A DNA stretch of 64,000 nucleotides from Eremophila alpestris peregrina (Eukaryota; Chordata; Aves; Passeriformes; Alaudidae). Shown here piece after piece: positions 51,401 to 63,499 of the stretch. Positions within the stretch are counted from its first letter, which is position 1. The number at the start of each line of letters is the position of its first letter. The notes below the pieces were generated by a model. It did not search any database and was not told the origin of the DNA. It worked only from the letters and a program-made list of their open reading frames with translations. Made by a program: the position numbers and the translations under genes. The stretch is taken from positions 1,732,733 through 1,796,732 of the forward strand of contig WMCF01000006.1 of the NCBI GenBank assembly GCA_009792885.1, read 5' to 3'.

Positions 51401-52799
51401 CAGAAGCTTTAGGGAAGTAATTCACAAAAAATGTGACATTTAGGAAAATTTAGGAGAAAATGGCAGTTCACTATCAAGCATAGCAAATAATATCACTATT
51501 GGAGTACTCAGGGGAATAACGAAACAGAAACTAAAGACATTGCATTGCCACACTTTTGACCAAGAGAGTTGATTCAGTGCACACCAGTGCAATCCACTGT
51601 GATGGATTGCTTCAGTAACTTCAATTGTCTCTTTATTCTGACCAAAACTAGCCATCCTTGTTAAACCCTGACTGTAGAGAAGAGCTAATATGAGAATCAG
51701 TATATCTTATGAAACCATAAACAAAACTTCTTACATCATAATATTTAAATTATAGATCTTGGTCCTCCAATTTTCTCTGTATTCCTCCATTTATAAAAGG
51801 GCAGAGTAATTTTTTTTTCAGTTTTAAGGGTAGCAACTAGCCCCATTTCTGAGAGAGGATCTTTGTCACAATGTCAAGTGAAATGTGTCATTCTAAGTAT
51901 CTTGAAACCCATGCCTGGCAAGATTACAGAAAAGGTTTCAGAGAGCATAAATTTCAACAATTCTGCGAATAAGTAATCTGTTGATATAATAAACTTCTTT
52001 TCTCTTTTAACTGCTAAAAGACATTTGTAACATGTAAAATGAATTTTTATTATTGACAGTTAAGATTCAATGCAAACATTTAATATTTAAAACATAAATC
52101 TGCTGCACCAAATACAGCCCTTCAAATGTCATTAATTTAGGGGTATTCATGCTTTCTAAATTCCCTTTGTCTGAGTCAGATTATTTAAATACTTCAGCAG
52201 GTACCTTTTTTAGAAGATTTTTCTTCTTGTTAGAACTGCTTTATTATCCATCTGTTCTTTAAATAGTTCTTAAGAAAGCAATTTCAATTTAATTTCCATT
52301 TTCAGTGAATTAATTGTATCTTCTGTGTAGAAAGCATGATGTGTGAGAGTGAAAAGGAATTCTATTTAAATATCCTAATATTATGGGGAAGTGTGTGTAG
52401 TTATCATTTTCCTGCCTGAATTTTACCAGCCCAATTTTCAAATATGGTCTTTTGTTCACACTTTTCTTATTGGAAAGACTTGCCATTCCTTAATGGTTAA
52501 GGACAATTGCATTTCATTTGTTGCTATACATTTTTTTTTTTTTTTTGAGAGGTTGTTAAATGTTTCCTCCTCTGTAAGTGCTCTTTGTAAGTGCTTCCTT
52601 TGCTGAACAGAAATATCCACTCATACAGGGAATTCCACACAAGGTTTTAACATTATCTGACAATATGGCATTAAGGTTTCATAATTTCATTATTACCACT
52701 GAAAATATTTTGCTTAATACATAAAACCATGCAAGTCACTGCCAGTCAGTGGGCACAGATAATTTCCTCTTTAGCCCCCAAGAGCTGAGATGGATATTT

Positions 52800-53257
52800 A
52801 GAAGAGCACAGGAAGGACATCGGTTGGAGTGAGTCCAGTGAGGAACCACTAGGATGATTAGAGGGATGAAGCACCTCTCCTGTTACAAAAAGGCTGAGAG
52901 TTGGCTTTTTTCAACCTGGAAAAAAGGCACCTTCAGGATGACCTAATTGCTACTTTCCAGTACCTGAAGGGAACCCAAATAACTCAGTTTACATGAGCAT
53001 ATAGTGACAGGACAAGGGTAAATGGTTTCAAAATTAAAGTAGGTTTATATTACATATTATGAAGTAATTCTTTACTGTGAGGGTGGTGAGGCACTGGCAC
53101 AAGTTGCCCAGAAAAGTCTTGGCTTGGAAATGTTCAAGGCCAAGTTGAATGGGGCTTGGAGAAACATGGTCCCAGTGGAAGGTGTCTTGCCCATGGCAGG
53201 GTTGTACTAGATGAACTTTGACGTCCCTTCCAACACAAGCTTTTCTATGATTCTCTT
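52800..53257 (+). mobile_element. CR1 LINE 3' end, plus strand
   Basis: A 5'-truncated CR1 with an intact 3' part. It contains AGTGAGGAACCACTAGGATG, AGGGATGAAGCACCTCTCCT, TTCTTTACTGTGAGGGTGGT, GGCACTGGCACAAGTTGCCC and CCATGGCAGGGTTGTACTAG. It ends with CTTCCAACACAAGC and the tail TTTTCTATGATTC. ORF2 remnants are broken by stops and indels. With its complete tail it is the best-preserved CR1 3' end in the window. Confidence 0.95.
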
Positions 53258-55720
53258 ATTTTTAGTAGTTTCCTTGAATGTTTCTCTTTGCTGAAATAAG
53301 ATAATATTAGAAACTTGAAAGTCAGTGTGATTTACTCAAACAAAATTTCCCCTAATATTCAAAGCACAACTGGACTTTTGACCACCATTCAAAAATGCTA
53401 GAGCATAAACAGTTCATAAGACTTTCACTGTCTTAAATTATCAGATTATTTCAGATTATTCTGATTTTACTAGCCCATACTATTTTTCAGTTCAGTTTAA
53501 AGCAGTTTGTGGGTTTTAAACCAGCAGAGATCCTATTTCAAACATTAGAGCATTTAAGCTTTTACACTTTGTGGACAAATCAAGAAAAGCAAATAATAAA
53601 AAAATAACCCAAAACCTCCACCAATAGAACACTCATGAGTCATCTCTGAGTCATCTCAGTCTGAGAATATCCAATATTCATATTTTGCATTATGTAACCC
53701 AAATTGCCAACTACTTGATTCAGAGGACTAGAGCTTCAAAACAGATATAAATAAAAATAGAGGATATTGGTATGAAAGATTTTAAAAAAAGAGAACATGA
53801 TAAAAGTAAACAACTTCGTTATCACCTCATCAGCAATAACTTAGAGAAATGAATCTTAATGAAATGCATTCTTTACAGAATCTTTTGGATGTGAATATAT
53901 AAGATAAGACAAGCCCTCATTAAGTAATAGATTTACTGTATTGTGTACTCTAGATTTTCTGTGCTCAAGGAATTGGCTGGTTCGGAAGATTTTCAGCAAT
54001 TTTTATCTATTTGCAATGAACAGATAAGTACAGAATGCTCACTTCTAACTTTAAAATAAGACTGACATATGGATGTCAATTGACACACCTCCTCATCTGC
54101 TGCAAGTCAAACTTTTCCAAAAATGGGATAAGGCAGCAGAAAGCCAGACCAGCATAGTTTCTTAAAAGGTTGCAAAACTATTCTTTAGTTTAAATCATAG
54201 CAATATTATTTTGCACTAGTTATTTGACTCAAAATGCTGCAATGACTAAAACAAAGACAAAATTAAAAATGAGCAAAAAGCTGTTTCACTTCAATATCCT
54301 GATAACACACTTCATAGTTAGCAACTACAAAAGTACAAGTTCTGAGTAGTAGTTGAACAAAGTATTTTAAACCACATTAAATACTTAATTTTTGAACTTT
54401 TCTACCCCATTTTTTTACTTTCTGTAGCTTTAAATTAAAAATAGTCATCAAACAAAATGCTTCTGAAACATTAACAACAAACATTCAGGAATGCTTGTCT
54501 TTTATCGAAAGCCTGCCAGTCTTTTATCAAATTTTTTTTAAAGAATACTAACTGAAAATGATAAAAGTCCCCAGAAAGGAAAAAAATTCTCCTAAGATTT
54601 AGAATATTTTGTTTTATAGGTAAAAATACCATTTTAAATAAAAATTATGCAAATGAAATTATTTCAGGAGGCCTGTTGAAATCCATATAAAGTACACTGA
54701 TAGTAATAAATTCAGATTAAAGATTAAAAATTATGAACAGACAGAAAAAAACCTCCAAGGTCAGTATTGTATGAGTGATTGAATGCAAGGTTTACCTTAG
54801 TGAAATAGGGGATTAAGCCCTAAAAAGCAAAACAAACCAACTTCAATAATTTAAATGCAGAGATACGTTTTTAATGTAAAATAACACTCTGTTAACTTTA
54901 CATCTGTAGAAAGCATACTAAGTTGAAAGTTATGGTGTTTCATGATTCAAACCAAACGGAGACCATGACCTAAGATAAGCAGGTTAATAAACAATACTAT
55001 TTTTTTAGAAAAGGTGTATTATTTTTCTGCTGCACCCATTATTTCTTATCATCCTGAAGAAGAAAAGATTGTATTGTCTAGTCAAAGCTCTCCAGCTCAT
55101 CAAAAACTCATCAAAGGTACTTAAGTTGTTGAAAGGAGACTGCGTGTTAATTCAACTGAGACACTCTTTAGATAATTCAGTTCCACATTGCAAAAAGTCC
55201 CTTTACAGAATACCTTAGACTTGGCATGACTCTGAAGGAAGTCTTTGTTTTTGTCCTGTTCCTGTTGCAACCATTTGGTTTCAATTGTCATAGACCATTT
55301 CTCATGCTTAAGTAGGTTCATTTTCATTCCTGGTACATTAAGTACTGTTTCAACCTCAATCTGAATTGCTGTTTAATAAGATAAATAGTCATAAGAAGTA
55401 ATTACCCAACATTTTAACTGATTTGTAGCTGTTGCAGTGAAGCAGTAAGGTTATCAGGAATATTACATATATATTTCTATTCCTTTGCCTTCTATCTTAG
55501 AGGACAAATGGTTTTAACTCGTCTAAACTTGGACTAAGAGACAGGAAATTGCAAAATTTCTCACATGGTCTAAATTTAAATATCCCATTTTTCCCCAGGA
55601 AACCTATTTAGTGTTTCTGTTTCAATTCTCTAATCTATTGATTATTGTCTACTCACTAATAATATCTATTTACCTTGTGTTAAGAGCAAAGGATTCTGGT
55701 CAAAGTATCAAAAATCTTGA

Positions 55721-55969
55721 GTGACTTCCCAGAGCATGTTACCCTGCCCCTATAAAGCATCAGTTTCACCTACATCATTTTTGACAAGAATTTGTCCAAT
55801 CCAATTTGTTATCACTGTCATTGGTAATAGAAACTTTGCAATTGCATTATGCATTTTACTCGATCTGCAGAAGATATTGCTCCCCATTGGACTATCTGCA
55901 TCTTTATATGTGGAACCTGAGCTGCAACTTCTCAGCTCATACGCATTGCATATTGAAAAAATGGTGGTA
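55721..55969 (+). other. Weak exon-like open segment ending in a GTAAGT donor
   Basis: An open frame from 55,721 runs to ATGGTG followed by GTAAGT, a good donor. A fair acceptor-like GTGACTTCCCAG lies near its start (55,733). The peptide (GNRNFAIALCILLDLQ, KILLPIGLSASLYVEPELQ) is hydrophobic and helix-like. From memory it faintly resembles a helical stretch of nucleoporin NUP160, but I could not check this. It could be an exon relic or chance. Confidence 0.18.
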
Positions 55970-56063
55970 AGTTGTCTGCCTTTTATGTTTTAGCAGGTTT
56001 CTATATTGAAAAAGTGGTGGTTACATGTCTGCTATAGCTTTTTATGGTTTAGAAGGTTTCTCT
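55951..56063. repeat. Diverged tandem duplication, 53-60 bp units
   Basis: Copy 1 at 55,951-56,003 and copy 2 at 56,004-56,063. Both start TATTGAAAAA-TGGTGGT and end TTTAG-AGGTTTCT. Copy 2 has a short insertion. The GTAAGT of copy 1 reads GTTACAT in copy 2. Confidence 0.8.
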
Positions 56064-56585
56064 ATTCCATATGAGTTCTATATTCTTCAAGGTAGACAGT
56101 CTTAAGTAGGTCAATCTGTTTTTACAAATAAATTCACTGACCTCTGATTGCTCTCAATGCTTATCTCTGGATTGCTAGTAGCTGAACATATTTCTAAGTC
56201 AGTCACACATGAAGGGTTAGGTATTTTTTTATCTGAGAGCTATTATTGTATAGCTTAGTTAAACAATATTTTGTTTTCTGTATGTATGCCCTGTCCAAAA
56301 CCTTTTGGATGTACATCTAAGGATATTCCTGTTTGGGCAGCAACATGGCTTTTACATTTCATTATTACCCTGTAATCTCATGAGCTCTTTCTTGGCATCT
56401 CTTACCAGTGAAGTTTGCTGTTATGTAAGATAGTATTTTCAGGTTATACATGTTGGTTTACATCTTTTTCTCCCCTACATGATTGCTCCAGTTTGCCGTG
56501 GTAATTTCAAAATCTGAACCTTCCAGTTTGCTTCATTCTCAGTGAGGCCACTGTGATCTGCAATTTATTATGAAGCTGTCTATTC

Positions 56586-56590
56586 CATCA
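56586..56590. repeat. Target-site duplication, left copy
   Basis: CATCA immediately before the LTR. The same five bases follow the LTR at 57,405-57,409. Confidence 0.85.
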
Positions 56591-57404
56591 TGCATTGGGT
56601 TTGCATGGCCAAGCTTTGATAGTGGAGAGCTACAGTGAATAATTTCTGTGAGAAACTGCCAGAAGCTTCCTCCATGTCCAGCAGAGTCAATCCCTGGAAG
56701 TACTGCTGGGCAAGGCTGGCCCAATTAGAAATCTAAGTAAAGCCTCTGTGATGACAGACTTAAGAAGAAAGTTATTGCACAGATGTAATTGTAGCCAGAG
56801 AAGATCGGTATGAGAACATGCGAAAGGAATAACTCTGCAGACACCAAGGTCAGTGGAGGAGAGGGAGGAGGTGATCCAGGCACTGGAACTGAGATGGAGA
56901 GAGAAGTCCATGCTGGAGCAGCCTTTCCTTGAAGGACTGCACCTTGTGGAAGAGTGGTCCACACTGCAGCAGTTTGGGGATGGACTCACGTTGGAGTTCA
57001 TGGAGAACTATCTCCCATGGGAGGGACCCCAAGCTGGAGCAGGAGAAGGAGGCTCCAGGAGAGTGGGATAAAACCTCGGGTGATGAACTGACCATAACCC
57101 CCACTCCCTGTCTCCTTGCACCACTGGGAGAGAATGTAGATCTGGAAGGAGGGAGGGGTGGGGAGAAGGTGTTTTTAAGGTCTTATTTTACTTCTTATAT
57201 CCTGCTCTGATCTTGTAGTAATAAATTCAATCAATGTCTCTAATTAGAGCCTGTTTTGGCCGCAGTGGTATTTGGTGAGTGGTCGGTCCCAGTCCTTAAC
57301 TCGTTAACCCTTTGTTATGTTTTCTCTTCCCTGTGCAGCTGCTGAAGGGAGTGAGAGAGCAGCTTTGGGGGTGCCTGACATCCAGCCAGGGTCAACCCAC
57401 TACA
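56591..57404 (+). mobile_element. Complete solo LTR, ERVL-like, plus strand
   Basis: An 814-bp LTR with all external hallmarks. It starts TGCATTGGGTT and ends AACCCACTACA, an 11-bp terminal inverted repeat with 9 matches. It is flanked by the 5-bp target duplication CATCA. The family is a bird LTR known to me by the motifs TTTGCATGGCCAAG, GACACCAAGGTCAGTGGAGG, GATGAACTGACCATAACCCC and CATCCAGCCAGGGTCAACCC. A polyadenylation signal AATAAA is at 57,220-57,225. No internal viral sequence is present, so the provirus was reduced by LTR-LTR recombination. Antisense and sense frames of 70-104 codons here are not genes. A sibling copy lies at 39,394-39,945. Confidence 0.93.
57220..57225 (+). terminator. 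LTR polyadenylation signal
   Basis: AATAAA in the sense strand of the solo LTR, about 180 bases before its 3' end. Confidence 0.65.
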
Positions 57405-57409
57405 CATCA
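57405..57409. repeat. Target-site duplication, right copy
   Basis: CATCA directly after the terminal ACA of the LTR, identical to 56,586-56,590. Confidence 0.85.
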
Positions 57410-58737
57410 TTAGATTCTTAATTGAAGGTAGCAAGTAGAAATAGACCTAGAATAAACAATTTAGAGTTTAACAATATAGGATCAGTGCACTCTTCCTACC
57501 TAATTAATAACTGCTGGCAGGTATTCTTAGAATGCAGTTTTCTAGCTATTTTTACATTTACCACCTAGTCCTATCTAGGTCTTTTTTAGATTCCTTTAGA
57601 AAGTCCAGGCTGAAACAGAAAATCAAAAGCAGTACAATATACTCTCTCTATATCCACTTAACCATGCTGTATAAAGAGTATAAAATCCACAGTTAGATTT
57701 GTATGACAAAACTTATTCTTACTGATCCCACAGGCAGCCATTCATCACCTTCTTATCTGTCAGGAGCTTAAAATAATATGAGTATTTATTCCAGAGTATT
57801 TTCTTGTCATAAAGATTCACTTTTTCTAATTTCATTCTTCATACAATGTTGCCTTTACTCCAAAGATTTTACAGCCTGGGTAAAATTAGTCTAGGGGGTT
57901 CTTTACTTTAAATATATTGACAAATAAAGTATTACTTAATCCTCAGTCTATTGGGCCATTTGAAAATTGAGGCTATTCAAGAATCTAAATTGTGATAGAA
58001 TTAGGCAGAAAGTTCTTTTTTTTCATGCTGAAATCTCATTAAAAGGTATGAAAGTAAAGATTAATGCTCAATTCTCAGTGGGGAAAAGAGTCATCACTGG
58101 CATCCCCCAGAGCTGAAAATGCCTAGCAGGTTCAAATAGCAATTAGAAAAAATAATGGACAATATCTCTAGCAATAGATACTAAAATGTATGTTTAGACA
58201 TGTATGTTTTAATACCTCTAAAGCAGTGACTATAGATCCTGAAGCAGAAAAAAAAAAGGATTACAAAAATTACCTACTACATAGGACTACAAAGTACTGC
58301 ACAAAATGGACAGGCTCCTGTGCTTTTCCCAGATTATACTTTCTGTTGCCATCAATAGAGACAGGATCTGAATCAGCAAAAATTTTCCATATTTTTAGGA
58401 TCTAAATTTCTATACATAATTAAAAAAATCTACAACAACACAATAAAACCTAGTAGCATAAGATGATGGTCTCATTATCACTCAGGAACAATCTCCTGGG
58501 GCCAAGATTGATCACTGAAGAGATTTGCTCCATACTCAGAAGTCTAGACGGAAAACAAACATTTGGTAATTGAAACTGTGTGAAGAACAGAACCAAGAAC
58601 ATTACAAAGCTATCAAAGAAACCCATGACGCTCCCACACCTAAGATTCATTCTGTGAATGGACTCTTTACTCAAAAATAATATGTCATATTTGGATAATG
58701 GTCCAAAGGAAATCAGCAAAGATGTTATGAAAAATCT

Positions 58738-58815
58738 TTTGTGTGAGCAATGACTAAATAAGCTAGGACTAGTTGGTCTGAGAAAGAGAAGGCTTAGAGG
58801 AGGTCATGCAAAGTT
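58738..58815 (+). mobile_element. Possible old CR1 fragment, plus strand
   Basis: GTGAGCAATGACTAAATAAG, then CTAGGACTAGTTGGTCTGAG and AAAGAGAAGGCTTAGAGGAG, follows the CR1 ORF2 end layout (the ...GGCTG-GAGCTGGG-TTGTT-AGTCTGGAGAAGAGAAGGCT... region) but with many differences. If real it is an old copy. The flanks do not extend the match clearly. Confidence 0.4.
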
Positions 58816-61529
58816 ATTAAGGCCAAAAAAAGGCACATTAAAATACTAGCCAGAATTTATGAAATACAACTAGCAGGAGCAGGGTTAAAAAAGAATACAA
58901 AAGACAGTGTTTTATGCAGGTATTGTGCATATATTTTCCACATAGCTTTGTGGATCTGAGTTTATATGGGGCAGTAGTGCAGAGAATTGAGAGCAGAGAG
59001 TTGTTAAATTAAAAAAAAATCCAGAGATAATTGAGATTTCTGTGCGGAAAGTGATTGCTGGCTGAAAGAACTTTGGGAAAAAATGTCCAAGTCCTTCTCT
59101 AGGCATGGTCTTTGGTCAGTGTTAGGGACAATGTATAGAGGAATATTTTTCATGACCTAACGTGCTTGGTCTTTTCTCACTCCAATAAAATCATGAACCA
59201 CTGCTGGAAGTGAAGATAAGGACATGCGTGCTTCTGAAGAAATGTAAAGTCATTTAGTGGATTATTAGTTCTTGTCAAATACTGGATTTAGGAATTTTTT
59301 TAACTAACTAAATATAAACGGATTTTTACAGTTATTGACTCAAAGAAGAAAAATATTTCTATTACATGCAAATGAAAGTGAAAAAAACAAAGTCAACCAA
59401 CTAACTTGAAGTTCTGGCAATGAGCTTTTTTTCCTCAATAGATTTTGGTACTATTCATATTAACATAATGTCCCATAATCCTGTTACAACAATTGAAAAA
59501 CTCTCTGTGATTAAAGATCAGTGTTAGTAAGAAATCATGAGACTGTTGCACCAAGGAAATCCTAAATTTCAGAATACCCTGTAGTCTTGATGTACTGCTG
59601 GAGGAAAAAACCTCCTGAAGTAAAAAACAAACAAATAAAAAATTTTATTATTTTACTGTACATATGTTTTTCAGCACAGCTATATAATGTTTTTTCCTTG
59701 ATTTCTGACTGTCTAGCAAGGCTTCAGACGTGCCTGAAAGGCAGTTGGCATGTGTGCAAGCTAGACAAAGTGGGAGGTAATAGAGATTGGCAGAGGGAAT
59801 TGTCTGAGGTTTTGGATAAATCTGCAAGAGCTGTCTCAATTAAGGGAGTTTGTTAGGTTCTTAGCAAAATGGTTCATTATTGGAGGTCCTAAGTAGATCA
59901 AATACTGTTACTGGCCTTTCAGACTCTACCATGGAAAGGAGCATTTTTCAACTGATGCAGAACACTGGATTATTGTCTACCATCCTAGATGAAAATCCCT
60001 GCAACAGGACTACCCTGGTTTAGTGAGGAGAGTCCAGAAATTACATTTCTACAGGAGGCATTAAAATGAAACAGATTCTTGATAATTTTTTAATCCTCAA
60101 AAACTTTGTCTGGATGTTGAATTTCATCTCAATACCTTATTTCATACAAATTCAAATGGCACTTCCTCACAATAGATTCTGGGCCAGCTGTGTATCAGCT
60201 GTGTGTGAGGTGAAGAGATGTCACCCACTTGGAGATCTGTATCACAACAGGAAGCTGATTTAGAGTCTTGAAGAGCGTATATTTTCTAAAAATATCTTCC
60301 AAATCAAGCTAGATTAAATAGCACCTTTTACAGAACTGAAAATTGACACCTCTGGAGTTCAAAGGTTTAGATATCCAACTGTGATTCATAAGAGCTAGTT
60401 CAAGTGTGTTTTCCCAAAAATCATTTTAGGAAGCATAATAGTTTTTTTTTGTTTGTTTGTTTTACACTTCTACCACTCCAGTGCTACCCTCTTCAGTTCT
60501 ATGGTTACATAAGAGACAGGAAAGTACTCTAGCAAAGAATGGAAGTTCAACTTTTTTTTTTTCCTCACAACAGTTTCTGGCGGAAAAAAATCCTGAACTG
60601 TGGAATTTGATGTTGATAGGTATTAAGTTTCCAAAACCATTATGCATAAAGAATAGTCTCTACATTTTGGCCTATATTGCAGAATTTAGCTTAATGAGCT
60701 GCACTGTGCTCAGCCTAAGGATGTATTTAATCAGTGGCTCAGTTCAAGAACATGCAAAGTGCTCAGAACTACCCTGGCCATGCTGGACTCTGAAGCAGAA
60801 CCCCTCTTTCAGAATAGCATTTGCTTCAAGTGCTCTTCCTGTCCTACCTCCATCTTCCCAGTCTCATGGGGAATCACAAAACCTGGGCTTCTTGGATATC
60901 CTATCCTTGGGATAAGAAAAGTTATAGTTGAGAAGTATAAGCAAGTTCTGTCCTAATATAGTTCATACCGCAAAACATCAATGAGATAATTTATTCTGTT
61001 TAATAGAACTAGAATGACCTTTATCAATACAGTTCCCTGATTATTTTTGTGTTCAATTAAGAAAAAAATCAAAGTTTTTTTCCATTAGGCACTTTGGTAT
61101 ATATCCTGTTTCATGCAAAAAAAAAAAAAAAGGAATCTTTTTACATTTCTCATTAACAGAGTTATTTTCAGCATGCCTATGTTCTCTGCTGTTCGTATCC
61201 AATTTTACCACATGTTCCAAATAAGAAAAAAAGAGAACATATTTAAAGCTTTTACTGAAGCTAAATATTTGCATAGAAGTAGGTGGAGAGTATTTAAAAG
61301 TTCGGTGTTTCTATTGAGATAACAGTAAGTGTCACAAATATGCAGTGTTTCTAACAGAACCAGGAAATACTGATCAGCAAAAAAGTACTTTGGACAGTAT
61401 CCTGCATGCAAAACTTTCAACCTTAAACCCATGGTAATTTGCAGCTGTCATTGGCATTCTTTTTTTTAGCTGATTGACCCTTTAAACTCCTTGAAGCATG
61501 GAATTTAAAGAAAGTTTTTATTTTACTAA

Positions 61530-61610
61530 TATTTATAAAATATTGAATATATATTAAGTATATTATATATATTGAAGCATATATAATTTATATATTAACT
61601 ATATAGAACA
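61530..61610. repeat. AT-rich partly palindromic tract
   Basis: About 80 bases almost wholly of A and T, with repeated TATATATT/AATATATA words. It can fold on itself and may be variable in length. Confidence 0.7.
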
Positions 61611-63499
61611 TTAAGTTCAGCACCTTAGAAATAGAAATTCTCTTTAATTCACATTTCTTTTCATATTTCTGAGATTTCATTCCTGTCAGTTAAGACTAAC
61701 CATCTTGTTAGAAAGCAGTCAGGACAAAGAGTAAGATGTCCAGAGTTGAACATTTTACTTAATTACATTCTATCTGAACTCAAGAGAAAAGATAACAACA
61801 TTTTCTGCCACTCTGACTTTTGAGTAATTCACCTTGGCCTGTGAGAGATTAAGAGGCAAGGAGTTTCATGTTTAAATTTTCAATCTCTTTCTGTGATGAA
61901 GAGCTGACAGCACAGTTTTCACATACCTATTTTCATCTCATGATCAAAGCTGCACTTCTACAAGTTAAGATAAATGCATCCCCACACACATAATTTTGAG
62001 ACTAATTCCTTAATATCCAAAAAGAAAAAAGTAGTAGGGTTTGCAGTCATTTTGGCAATATGTTAAGGCCCTTGTGTCAAAGTTTTGTCAAAGACTGTAC
62101 AGCCTCTGAAAAGTATTCCAGCAGAACTTGCAGAGAAATCTCACACCAGTTGTACTAGGCACTGTTCAGACACACACATTCCTGCTCCAAAGAGTTTAAT
62201 TGCAGACAAGGAAATTGAACATCAAAAAGACTAATGGAGACCTATAAATTAAATTCAAGCAGCTCTTGAAGACAAGCAAAAACTAGGAGAGAGACATGGA
62301 GTAAGAACTTCCTTAAGAAGCAAATAAAATTTCCTTCTGTCCTGTGAAAGCAGCTGTAAATACACATTTTTCCTTTCTAAAACCTTTATTTTTCTCACTT
62401 GTAAATGACAGAGCCATGTACACACTGGGATGGTCTTATAATAGTTGCTCATCCACTTGAATGAAAACAGACTAACACTGCCTAGAAGGAGCAGCAAGAA
62501 ACCTCTTATAAAAGCCAACTGTGCATCCTGTGCACTCAGCCACAGTTAGTGTTTACCAGCAGCAATTTCCTTTCAGTTACATGCAGAGCTTTGGTGAACC
62601 TACCTTATTTCCACACCATTAACTTCCAACCATATTTTTTTCTTCCCACTGTCACTCACCATGATCTCTTCTGTGTTTTTCTGTCAAATCCAATAACTTC
62701 TCCAGCAGTCTCGCTCTGTCTGTCTCAGAGCAAATCCAGACCTTGTTTCTTATAAACAGCTTTTCTCTCATTTGCATCTGTTTTTCTGAGTAGTAGGGGC
62801 AATACCCTGAAAATTGCTTATCATCATTATTCTATGTTTATCCAAAAAGTGTGAAGTGTCCCATAATCCCAGGTGTGGTAGGCAGAGGTGATTTAACTGG
62901 GTTACTTAAAGGAGCAAGACACAATGCTTCACTTGCCCAGGCAGAAGTATTTTTGTGTGCTAAACACCAAGCAGTTCATGGTTGGCAGTGCTCTGAAGCA
63001 TGGGACTTTATCTTCTGTAAATAGGATTAGCAAATGAAAATATGTATTCTAGTTTCACAGAGCAGGATTATCAGCAAACCAGTACATTTCTGTGATGTTC
63101 CTTTAGCTCTATTTTCTGATGAGCACTAATACAGCTTTTGTTAATCTCTTCTGTGAAAAAATGCACATATTTGAACATGTTCTACATGTTAGATTGCAGG
63201 TTTAGTCTCTCAATTTTAGATCATCTCTTTTGTAAAAATAATAGGAATCTGAGTGATAAATTTTCCTGTTAGAGAAGGAAAAGGTTGGGCTGTAGAGTCA
63301 CTACAAATAACAGAACAACTTAATGCTGAAAATATATAGCCATTAACTACATAATTTCAAATAATGTTTCCTTTTAGTTTTAAGGTATCTATTTTATATA
63401 AACATGTTTAAAAATAAAAGGAAATGCTGCTGCACAAGTTTTTCTTTATGACTCTCTGAAAAGCAGGTTTCGATTGTTAACAATTTTTGATAAGTTGCT

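Larger units (their letters stand above)
39946..52799. other. Long unique AT-rich stretch, no gene supported
   Basis: Nearly 13 kb without a recognisable transposon. It includes the weak minus-strand exon candidate at 42,001-42,148. Simple tracts lie at 44,230-44,247 (GTTTT), 46,069-46,155 (T-runs), 47,247-47,286 (GGTT), 48,398-48,460 (TG then purines) and 52,530-52,548 (T). Frames of 60-97 codons show no recognisable domain. Confidence 0.5.
53261..56590. other. Unique AT-rich DNA, one weak exon-like frame
   Basis: No transposon recognised. Contains the frame ending at 55,969 and the diverged tandem duplication at 55,951-56,063. Confidence 0.5.
57410..63499. other. Unique AT-rich DNA, no gene supported
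   Basis: Contains the faint CR1-like fragment at 58,738-58,815. A 152-codon plus-strand frame at 60,457-60,915 is the longest in the window but has no recognisable domain. An AT-rich, partly palindromic tract lies at 61,530-61,610. Confidence 0.5.

Noticed and set aside
60457..60915. 152-codon plus-strand open frame, the longest in the window
   Set aside because: No recognisable domain, no splice or promoter support. Length is only slightly above chance for this composition.
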